Positions 36,164 through 43,545 of a stretch of 64,000 nt of DNA are shown here, one piece after another. The stretch is from NCBI GenBank assembly GCA_903907985.1, contig CAIVQG010000026.1, forward strand, positions 27,689 through 91,688, written 5' to 3'. The position numbers and the translations under genes were made by a program. Position 1 is the stretch's first letter, and every line of letters starts with the position of its first letter. A model generated the notes under the pieces. The model had not been told where the DNA came from. It did not search any database and saw only the letters and a list, made by a program, of their open reading frames with translations. The DNA comes from an uncultured delta proteobacterium. GTDB lineage: Bacteria; Desulfobacterota; Syntrophia; Syntrophales; Smithellaceae.

Positions 36164-37889
36164 TATTTCCTTCATCTTTGAACTGCAAATTATAAAGTCG
36201 GAAATATTCGCCCTTTTTCGCCAGCAGTGTTTCATGGTTGCCTTCTTCGACAATTTCACCATTAACTAAGGCGATTATTCTATCCGCATTGCGAATTGTG
36301 GAAAGACGGTGCGCAATAACCAGGGTTGTCCGCCCTTTCATTAGATTATCCAATGCTTCCTGTACTTCAATTTCCGCTTCGGTATCGAGCGAAGATGTTG
36401 CCTCGTCCAGAATCAAAATGGGGGCATTTTTCAGTAGAGCCCGGGCAATAGAAATTCTTTGCTTTTCTCCACCGGACAGTTTTGTGCCCAGTTCACCGAT
36501 GTTGGTATCGTACTGCTTCGGCAGTTGCATGATGAAGTCATGGGCGTTGGCCGCTTTAGCGGCATTAATTACATCAGCTTCAGTGCGGTCAATATCACCA
36601 TAAGCAATATTGTTTCTTACGGTATCGTTAAAGAGTATCGTTTGTTGCGTGACGATGGCAATCTGGCTGCGCAGCGATTGCAGAGTCACATCACGGATGT
36701 CACGGCCGTCTATAAGAACGCGGCCATCAGAGACATCGTAAAAACGAGGGATTAGATTAACGAGAGATGTTTTCCCTCCACCGCTCATACCCACAAAAGC
36801 GATAACTTCACCGGCTTGGATGGAAAGAGTAATATTTTTCAAAACAGGAGTCTGCTCATAGCAAAAAGAAACATTTTCAACATCAATGCTATGGGTAATC
36901 GGTGGAAGTTGAGGAGCTCCTGGCTTATCCATGATGTCAGGCACACGATCAATTATACTGAATACCCGATCAGCACCGGCTATGCCTTGCTGGATGGTGT
37001 TGTTGACGTTGGTGAGTCTTTTTACCGGCTCATAAAGCATTAAGAGTGCGGCGAGAAACGAGAAAAATGTGCCGGGAGTGGAATTGCCTTGAACAACATT
37101 ATAACCACCGTAAAAGATCACAGCAGCGATACCCAGTCCGCCCAGGAATTCCATCAGTGGGTGGGAAATGGCATTGACGGAAACTGCCTTCATGTTCAAG
37201 GTGAAGAGTCGTTCGTTTTCTTCAGCAAAGCGATTATTTTCATACTTTTCCATGCCGAAGGCTTTCACGATGCGAGTTCCGGAAATGGTTTCCTGCAAAA
37301 GCGTGCTTAACGTCCCCATGGTAATTTGTGTCGATGTGGCAACGGTGCGCATTTTCTTTCCCAGCCGGGCAATAGGATATATAGTGAGCGGGAAAACAAT
37401 CACAGCAATAATGGCCAGTTTCCAGTCTGTATAAAAAATAACACAAATCAGTGAAACAAGAGTGACCGTGTCTTTAATCAGACTGGTAACAGCTTCAGAA
37501 GACGCCGATTGGATAGAAACAACATCATTAGTAATTCTCGACATGAGTATGCCGGTCGGATTATTGGTAAAAAAAGATAAGGATTGTTTTTGGATTTGTT
37601 CATAGAGTTTATTGCGTAAGTTGGTGACAATTCGCAGGCCGATAAAGCTCATTAAAATTGCTTGTCCGTAATTGCAGATACCTTTAAGAAGAAAAATCAC
37701 GATGACGGCAAGCGGAATCCATTTTAGCGTGGCAGGATTTTTATTCAGGAAGATGTCGTCCAGAACTGGTTTAACTAAAACAGCTAATGATGATTGCAGC
37801 GCTCCGGCGATGATCATGCAAATCATGGCAAGGGTAAAGCGCACGTAATAAGGTTTGGCTAGCCTCAAGAGGCGTTTAAATATTTCCAT
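36126..37889 (-). CDS. msbA: Lipid A export ABC transporter, permease/ATPase
   Basis: A 587-residue half-transporter that flips lipid A-core to the periplasmic leaflet. Six transmembrane helices fill residues 1-320. The nucleotide-binding domain has Walker A VGMSGGGKTSLVNLIPRFYD (about 367), signature LSGGEKQRISIARALLKNAP (about 470) and Walker B ILILDEATSSLDTEAE. VIAHRLSTIRNADRI is the switch His loop. It lies between lpxB and lpxK, the standard place for MsbA in these genomes. Its stop lies inside the lpxK start region, suggesting coupled translation. Confidence 0.92.
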   Translation of the reverse strand: MEIFKRLLRLAKPYYVRFTLAMICMIIAGALQSSLAVLVKPVLDDIFLNKNPATLKWIPLAVIVIFLLKGICNYGQAILMSFIGLRIVTNLRNKLYEQIQKQSLSFFTNNPTGILMSRITNDVVSIQSASSEAVTSLIKDTVTLVSLICVIFYTDWKLAIIAVIVFPLTIYPIARLGKKMRTVATSTQITMGTLSTLLQETISGTRIVKAFGMEKYENNRFAEENERLFTLNMKAVSVNAISHPLMEFLGGLGIAAVIFYGGYNVVQGNSTPGTFFSFLAALLMLYEPVKRLTNVNNTIQQGIAGADRVFSIIDRVPDIMDKPGAPQLPPITHSIDVENVSFCYEQTPVLKNITLSIQAGEVIAFVGMSGGGKTSLVNLIPRFYDVSDGRVLIDGRDIRDVTLQSLRSQIAIVTQQTILFNDTVRNNIAYGDIDRTEADVINAAKAANAHDFIMQLPKQYDTNIGELGTKLSGGEKQRISIARALLKNAPILILDEATSSLDTEAEIEVQEALDNLMKGRTTLVIAHRLSTIRNADRIIALVNGEIVEEGNHETLLAKKGEYFRLYNLQFKDEGNNAKNGQLAKDME

Positions 37890-37897
37890 ATTTCCTT

Positions 37898-39034
37898 CTA
37901 TAGCATATCACAAGCAAGTTTAGCAGCTCTTATTGCCGCCCCGGGATTTCCCAATTTTGCCCGAATTTCCGCTAAATCTTTTATGATTTCCTGCTTTCTT
38001 TGTGGATCGTTTAAAATTGCCAGCGCCTCTTCGGCAATGCGCTGACTATTAGCTTCATTTTGAATCAGTTCAGGAACAATTGTTTTTCCGGCAATGATGT
38101 TAACTATGCCGATATTTTTAACTTTGATAATCATTTTGCCTATCAAATAAGTAAGTGGTGATATCTTGTAAATAATAATCATGGGAACGCCTAAAAGGGC
38201 TGTTTCCAGTGTTGCCGTGCCGGAGGCAACTACTGCCAGATCAGTGCAAGAAATTGCATCGTAGGTATGGCCGCTGATAACAGTAACTTTTAGGTTGTAT
38301 CCGGCAATGATATCAGCGATTGTTTTTTCTTCCAGCGTGTCGGCTAGAGGCAGCAAAAATTGTATATCTGGTATTTGCTTAGCTAAAAGTTCTCCCGCCT
38401 GTAGCATTTCCGGCAGTAATTTTTCAACTTCAGAAATCCGGCTGCCGGGGAGAAGTCCGATGGTTGTTTTATTGCCGGGAAGATTAAATTTTTGTCTTGA
38501 TTCAGGCTTTGAATAATTCGGTTTTACTAAATCCAGCAAGGGATGTCCGACATAATCAACATGGAAATTTTCCTGTTGATAAGTTTCAACTTCAAAAGGA
38601 AGAATGACGGCCATTTTATTTACATATTTTTTGATTTTCCTGATTCGGCCTTTGCGCGATGCCCATACCTGCGGGCTTATGTAATAAAAAACTTTAATTC
38701 CTTTTTTATGGACTGCTTTAGCCAGACGCAGATTAAAACCGGCATAATCAATTAAAATAACCAGGTCAGGCTGAACATCATTCAGTGATTTCTTCAGTAA
38801 ATTCATTACATATATAAACTTGCCCAATTTGGAGATCACCTCGGTTAAACCTACAACGGCCATTTCAGAAGCATTAGCCACCAGTTTTACTCCGGCTTCG
38901 CGAAGCCCATTACCGCCGATGCCATAGAAATTAATCGTAGGCTCAATCTTTAACATTTCCTGCACAAGGCTGGCGCCATGCATATCACCTGATGCTTCAC
39001 CGGCAATGATCATTATAGTTTTAGTTTTTGTCAT
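37898..39034 (-). CDS. lpxB: Lipid-A-disaccharide synthase
   Basis: A 378-residue GT19 enzyme that joins UDP-diacylglucosamine and lipid X. TIMIIAGEASGDMHGASLVQ (about 6-25) is the LpxB signature, VILIDYAGFNLRLAKAVHKK (about 92) and YYISPQVWASRKGRIRKIKK (about 117) contain the conserved Asp and Trp regions, and GLLPGSRISEVEKLLPEML (about 193) binds the nucleotide. In an organism with gnnA/gnnB the substrate would carry 2,3-diamino sugars. It follows gnnB by 12 bases. Length and motifs are normal. Confidence 0.93.
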   Translation of the reverse strand: MTKTKTIMIIAGEASGDMHGASLVQEMLKIEPTINFYGIGGNGLREAGVKLVANASEMAVVGLTEVISKLGKFIYVMNLLKKSLNDVQPDLVILIDYAGFNLRLAKAVHKKGIKVFYYISPQVWASRKGRIRKIKKYVNKMAVILPFEVETYQQENFHVDYVGHPLLDLVKPNYSKPESRQKFNLPGNKTTIGLLPGSRISEVEKLLPEMLQAGELLAKQIPDIQFLLPLADTLEEKTIADIIAGYNLKVTVISGHTYDAISCTDLAVVASGTATLETALLGVPMIIIYKISPLTYLIGKMIIKVKNIGIVNIIAGKTIVPELIQNEANSQRIAEEALAILNDPQRKQEIIKDLAEIRAKLGNPGAAIRAAKLACDML

Positions 39035-39046
39035 GGGAATTTTTCT

Positions 39047-40141
39047 TCAAAAGGCACGGTTAATTACATTGGTAATCAACTGGATTTCATCACTTGTTAA
39101 TTCCGGAAACATGGGCAGAGAAAGGACATTCTGGGCGCACATCTCGCTTACCGGCAGTTTTGTAGAATTATTATATAATTTAAGAAAAACTTCCTGCTGA
39201 TGCAGAGGCACCGGATAATAAACGGCAGAAGCTATATTGTTTTCCGTCAGGGCATTAGCAATAACATCGCGCTTTGACGAACGGATTGTAAACTGGTGGA
39301 AAACGTGTTCGCTGCCTTCAGTCACTGTTGGCAGAATAATATCTTTATTTTGAAGGGCTGCGCAATAGGCGGCCGCGTTTTTACGGCGGGCCGCGTTGAA
39401 TTCATCGATATGCTGCAATTTAACGCGAATGATGGCGGCTTGAATTTCATCGAGACGACTGTTGTGGCCGATTTCCGAATGGTGGTAGCGCACGGAACTG
39501 CCATGATTGCGGAGCATTTTTATTTGCTGCGCCATATCTTCGTTTTTGGTGATGACCATGCCGCCGTCGCCGTAGCCACCCAAATTTTTGCTGGGGAAAA
39601 AACTAAAACAGCCAATATCACCGATGGTGCCGGCTATTTGTCCCTTATATTTAGAACCGAAAGCCTGTGCGCAATCTTCAATTACCTTGAGATTATATTT
39701 TGCCGCTATTTGCATTATCGGGTCCATATCAGCCGGATGACCGAATAAATGGACCGGAATAATCGCTTTTGTTTTTGCTGTTATCTTTTCTTCAATCCGG
39801 TTCGAATCGATATTGAAAGTATTGGGACAAATGTCGACAAAAACAGGTGTTGCGGCCAATTGCGCGATTACTTCCGCCGTGGCAATGAAAGTGAAGGGAG
39901 TGGTAATTACCTCGTCGCCGCTCTTGATGCCGCAGGCTTTGAGTGCTAAAAGTAAAGCATCCGTGCCGTTGGCGACACCGATGGCATGGGGTAACTGGTG
40001 ATAGGCGGCTACTTCCTTTTCCAGGAGGTTAACATTCGGGCCGAGAATGAATTGGGCCTGATCAAGTACTTCCATTATCGCTGCGTCAATCTCTGTTTTT
40101 AGAGCACGGTACTGCCTTTTTAAATCTACCATTGGAATCAT
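39047..40141 (-). CDS. gnnB: UDP-3-keto-GlcNAc aminotransferase (GnnB-like)
   Basis: A 364-residue DegT/DnrJ/EryC1 PLP aminotransferase. MIPMVDLKRQYRALKTEIDA, ANGTDALLLALKACGIKSGD (about 57), VIEDCAQAFGSKYKG (about 153) and FSFFPSKNLGGYGDGGMV (about 177-194, Lys in SKNLG binds PLP) are visible. It is packed between lpxB and an oxidoreductase gene that follows lpxA, the arrangement described for gnnA/gnnB in Acidithiobacillus ferrooxidans. GnnB transaminates UDP-3-keto-GlcNAc to UDP-GlcNAc3N, giving amide-linked acyl chains. Alternative: a WlbC/WbpE-type enzyme for uronic sugars, less likely at this site. Confidence 0.78.
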   Translation of the reverse strand: MIPMVDLKRQYRALKTEIDAAIMEVLDQAQFILGPNVNLLEKEVAAYHQLPHAIGVANGTDALLLALKACGIKSGDEVITTPFTFIATAEVIAQLAATPVFVDICPNTFNIDSNRIEEKITAKTKAIIPVHLFGHPADMDPIMQIAAKYNLKVIEDCAQAFGSKYKGQIAGTIGDIGCFSFFPSKNLGGYGDGGMVITKNEDMAQQIKMLRNHGSSVRYHHSEIGHNSRLDEIQAAIIRVKLQHIDEFNAARRKNAAAYCAALQNKDIILPTVTEGSEHVFHQFTIRSSKRDVIANALTENNIASAVYYPVPLHQQEVFLKLYNNSTKLPVSEMCAQNVLSLPMFPELTSDEIQLITNVINRAF

Positions 40142-40142
40142 C

Positions 40143-41090
40143 TTAGATTACCTCAGCAGTTTTCATTTTTCGGATTATATCAATGGCCAGATCCAGCGAT
40201 TTGCGTGCATCTTCACCGGAGATAAGGGGGCGAGTGCGGGAAATCACAGCATTAACATATGAGCGAATTTCTTCCTCGAGGGGATCATGGCTGCCTACTT
40301 CGATATTGTTGGAATAAATTTCTACCTGACCTGAGTCATTTTTCCTTTTACCCAGAGATAAAATTTCGCGTTTCTGGCAATCAGCAGAGTGGTATCCCTC
40401 GCTGCTGAAGAAACGTATTTTCTGCATGGTTTTAGCGCTGATCCGGCTCGCTGTAATGTTGGCCACGCAGCCGGAAGCAAAAGACAACCGTACATTGGCG
40501 ATATCAATTTTACTCGACAGCACGGGAATGCCGACTGCCTCCACAGAGGTGAGCGGGGAGGCGACAAACTTCAGAATAATGTCAAGATCGTGAATCATCA
40601 GATCCAGAATAACATCAACATCGGTACCACGTTCAAAAAAAGGATGCAGGCGATGGGATTCAATAAACATTGGCTTTTCGATGACCTTTTCTAGGGCCAT
40701 AATCGCCGGATTAAATCTTTCGACAAAACCAACTTGGAGAATCAGCTTTTTTTCCCGTGCCAGTTTTAATAGTTCATCGGCTTCTTCCAGAGTGGCACAA
40801 ATGGGCTTTTCAATCAGGACATCGACTCCGGCGGCCAAAAAATCCCTGGCCACACGATGATGTTCTCCAGTGGGTACGGCGATGCTCACAGCATCTACCA
40901 AGCCTATCATGTCCCGATGGTCGGAAAAAGCTGTGCAGGAATAAAGATCCGCCACTTTCCGGGATCGTTCGAGCATGGTGTCGGCAACAGCGACAATTTT
41001 ACAATTTTCCAGTTTCGCATATTTCTGGAGATGATAATTGCCGAGATGACCGATCCCCACAACGCCGATTTTTATTTTTTGTCTATTCAT
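40143..41090 (-). CDS. gnnA: UDP-GlcNAc 3-dehydrogenase (GnnA-like, Gfo/Idh/MocA)
   Basis: A 315-residue Gfo/Idh/MocA oxidoreductase. KIKIGVVGIGHLGNYHLQKY (about 5-24) is the NAD-binding loop. VLIEKPICATLEEADELLKL (about 91-110) has the EKP motif with the catalytic Lys, and DLMIHDLDIILKFV (about 165) holds the conserved Asp-His. It starts 10 bases after the lpxA stop and ends two bases before gnnB. In the GnnA/GnnB pathway it oxidises C3 of UDP-GlcNAc. Function rests on family and location; the chemistry itself cannot be seen. Confidence 0.77.
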   Translation of the reverse strand: MNRQKIKIGVVGIGHLGNYHLQKYAKLENCKIVAVADTMLERSRKVADLYSCTAFSDHRDMIGLVDAVSIAVPTGEHHRVARDFLAAGVDVLIEKPICATLEEADELLKLAREKKLILQVGFVERFNPAIMALEKVIEKPMFIESHRLHPFFERGTDVDVILDLMIHDLDIILKFVASPLTSVEAVGIPVLSSKIDIANVRLSFASGCVANITASRISAKTMQKIRFFSSEGYHSADCQKREILSLGKRKNDSGQVEIYSNNIEVGSHDPLEEEIRSYVNAVISRTRPLISGEDARKSLDLAIDIIRKMKTAEVI

Positions 41091-41100
41091 AATTCAAGCA

Positions 41101-41874
41101 TCAGCGGCAAACGCCTCTTTTTGATTCCTTAATGAATTTGATAAAATGTTTTACTTCCGGGAAATCTTCTATTTCTGTTTCCGCTTTTTTTATTGCTTCA
41201 TTCAAAAGAAGGTGGGAACGGAATATTATCCGATACGCTTTTTTCAGCGCTTTAATGGTTTCTTCGGAAAAACCCCGTCTTTTCAAGCCGATTAAATTCA
41301 AACCGAACAGTTTGGCATGGTTGCCGGCAGCAGTGGTGTAGGGAGGTACATCTTTGTTTACTCCTGATGCTCCGCCCACAATGCAATGAGCTCCGATCTG
41401 GGAAAATTGATGGACGCCGGTAAGTCCGCCGATAATGGCATAGTCTTCAATATGTGTATGACCACCCAATGTAGCGCCATTGGACATAATAATATTGTTT
41501 CCCAGTTTGCAGTTGTGGGCCACATGACAGTAGGCCATGATCAGATTGTGATCACCGATAATAGTTACGCCGATATCGGCTGTAGTCGAGCGGTGAATAG
41601 TTACGAATTCCCGAATGGTGTTGAAATTACCGATTACAACGCGGGTTTTTTCACCGCTGAATTTTAGATCTTGAGGGCCGGCGCCAATAGAAGCAAATTG
41701 GAAAATATGGCAGCCTTCGCCAATATGGGTGAAATCATCAATTACGGCATGCGGGCCAATAATTGTATTATTGCCGATTTTCACATCTGCGCCAATTATT
41801 GAGTAAGCACCGATTTTGACGCCTTCCCCCAGTTGGGCATCGGGAGAAATAATTGCTGTGGGATGAATATTCAT
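41101..41874 (-). CDS. lpxA: UDP-N-acetylglucosamine O(N)-acyltransferase
   Basis: A 257-residue left-handed beta-helix acyltransferase that starts lipid A synthesis. [20 protein letters not shown] opens the hexapeptide repeats. [20 protein letters not shown] (about 106-125) includes the HxxH pair, the second His being catalytic. [20 protein letters not shown] is followed by [10 protein letters not shown]; the Gly matching E. coli Gly173 is retained, which in E. coli permits a 14-carbon hydroxyacyl chain. With gnnA/gnnB next to it, the natural substrate may be UDP-GlcNAc3N, making this an N-acyltransferase at C3. Confidence 0.92.
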   Translation of the reverse strand: MNIHPTAIISPDAQLGEGVKIGAYSIIGADVKIGNNTIIGPHAVIDDFTHIGEGCHIFQFASIGAGPQDLKFSGEKTRVVIGNFNTIREFVTIHRSTTADIGVTIIGDHNLIMAYCHVAHNCKLGNNIIMSNGATLGGHTHIEDYAIIGGLTGVHQFSQIGAHCIVGGASGVNKDVPPYTTAAGNHAKLFGLNLIGLKRRGFSEETIKALKKAYRIIFRSHLLLNEAIKKAETEIEDFPEVKHFIKFIKESKRGVCR

Positions 41875-41892
41875 TTTCTTAACCTTTATTTA

Positions 41893-42924
41893 TTACTCAT
41901 TTATTTGTTCTTGAAATATCTCTATTTTTCTTTTTAGTTCTTCTAACGTTTTCTTCATTTCCGGAAGTTTTGCCCGGCAAGCTTCAACTTTCAGCCATTG
42001 TCGGTAAGGCAATTGAGGAGAACCGGCAATAATTTGTCCGGCTTCAATTTCTTTATGGATGCCGGATCCGGCCGCGATCATAACATTGTCACCAATAGTA
42101 ATATGGCCGACTATACCCGTTTGGCCGCCGATAATCACGCTTTTTCCCAGCTTTGTACTTCCGGAAATACCAACTTGGGCCGTGATAACAGAATTTTCAC
42201 CAATTACAACATTGTGAGCGATTTGCACAAGATTATCAATTTTCACATTACGCCCAATCCATGTTTTTCCCAGAGTAGCCCGGTCTATTGTTGAATTGGC
42301 GCCAATCTCCACGTCGTCATCGATCTGCACAAAGCCCACCTGAGGAATTTTGTTATTGGCTTTGCCTGGTGCGGCAAAGCCAAAGCCGTCACTACCCACA
42401 ACCACTCCCGAGTGTAAAATTACCCGTTTTCCGATTATACAACCCGAATAAACTGTAACATTGGCGTAAAGGATAGAGTTTTCACCAACAGTAGTATTGC
42501 TGCCGATAAAAACACCCGGATATATCACTGCTCCTTTTTCTATTTTGGCTCCCCTGCTTACGTATGCGCGGGGATATACTGTGGCCTCGTCAGATACACT
42601 GGCGCCTTCTTCAATAAATGCATCCCTGCTGATGCCCCGAAAACTGTGTTCTACCGGGTAAAAAATATTCAGCAGCTGCCCGAAAGCAGCATAAGGATCG
42701 TCAACAAGGACCAAATTTTTTCCTGCAGCTGATGTCTGGGGCGCTGCTAGAATTGCCGAAGCTGCAGTCGTTTTCAATTGTTTTAAATACTTCGCATTGG
42801 CAATAAAAGTTATATCGCCCGGGCCCGCTTCCTCGATCGGGCGGATATTTTCAATGATAACATCATCATTGCCCACAATTTTACCACCCAAAAGCAGTGC
42901 GATTCCCTTGAGAGTTATTTGCAC
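41893..42924 (-). CDS. lpxD: UDP-3-O-acylglucosamine N-acyltransferase
   Basis: A 343-residue LpxD. The N-terminal uridine-binding domain spans about 1-100 ([20 protein letters not shown], about 26-45). The hexapeptide helix follows with [12 protein letters not shown] (about 172) and [20 protein letters not shown] (about 230-249), whose His is the general base. A C-terminal helix (about 305-343) ends the protein. It N-acylates C2 of the lipid A precursor. fabZ, which often separates lpxD and lpxA, is absent here. Confidence 0.93.
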   Translation of the reverse strand: MQITLKGIALLLGGKIVGNDDVIIENIRPIEEAGPGDITFIANAKYLKQLKTTAASAILAAPQTSAAGKNLVLVDDPYAAFGQLLNIFYPVEHSFRGISRDAFIEEGASVSDEATVYPRAYVSRGAKIEKGAVIYPGVFIGSNTTVGENSILYANVTVYSGCIIGKRVILHSGVVVGSDGFGFAAPGKANNKIPQVGFVQIDDDVEIGANSTIDRATLGKTWIGRNVKIDNLVQIAHNVVIGENSVITAQVGISGSTKLGKSVIIGGQTGIVGHITIGDNVMIAAGSGIHKEIEAGQIIAGSPQLPYRQWLKVEACRAKLPEMKKTLEELKRKIEIFQEQINE

Positions 42925-42933
42925 CAGGAACTC

Positions 42934-43485
42934 CTATTTCTTGTTCGCGGTAGTCTTATTGTATTCATCAATTACTTTTTTACTGAAGTCATTATCTTTG
43001 GCAAAGTAGGCAACAGGCATACTCGCAGTATCAATAACCAGAGTATATTTTTCCCGTTCTGCTATTGCCCGAACAATATTAACTATTTCGGGAATAAGCT
43101 TGGTGGCGATTTCTTCATCTCTGGCTTTGAGCTCTTTATTCGTGTCATCAACTAATATTTGATAATCACGCAATTTCTTTTGATAGGCAGTTTCTTTTTC
43201 CTTGTTGGCGGTTTGGGTTAACAGGGCGGTCTGTTTATCCAGAGCATCTTTCATCTTTTTAAGTTCATTTTCTGCCGCTTTAATAGCTTCCGTTTTTTTA
43301 TCATAGAGTTTCTTGAATTCTTCTCCTGCTTTTTTGCCGGTATTAGAATACTGCATTACTTCCCGCAAATTAAAAAAACCAATTTTGTCTGCGGCAAAAA
43401 CATTAGAACCTGTGAAGATGAAAAACATCAAGACAAATCCTGCAATCAGATAAATATTCTTTCGCGTGACCTTCAGGTTATTCAT
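42934..43485 (-). CDS. skp: Periplasmic chaperone Skp/OmpH
   Basis: A protein of about 183 residues with an N-terminal signal peptide (NIYLIAGFVLMFFIFTGSNV, cleavage near VFAAD) and a mature part starting KIGFFNLREVMQYSNTGKKA. A long charged coiled coil (about 60-125) forms the tentacles of the trimeric chaperone. It carries unfolded outer-membrane proteins to BamA, which is encoded just upstream. ATG 43485 is chosen because GGGAGGAG precedes it; an earlier in-frame start at 43521 lacks this. Confidence 0.87.
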   Translation of the reverse strand: MNNLKVTRKNIYLIAGFVLMFFIFTGSNVFAADKIGFFNLREVMQYSNTGKKAGEEFKKLYDKKTEAIKAAENELKKMKDALDKQTALLTQTANKEKETAYQKKLRDYQILVDDTNKELKARDEEIATKLIPEIVNIVRAIAEREKYTLVIDTASMPVAYFAKDNDFSKKVIDEYNKTTANKK

Positions 43486-43545
43486 ATAAAATTCTCCTCC
43501 CAAAATTTGTTTTTGTATCAATCAAGGCTAAGCCTTCTATTTCTC

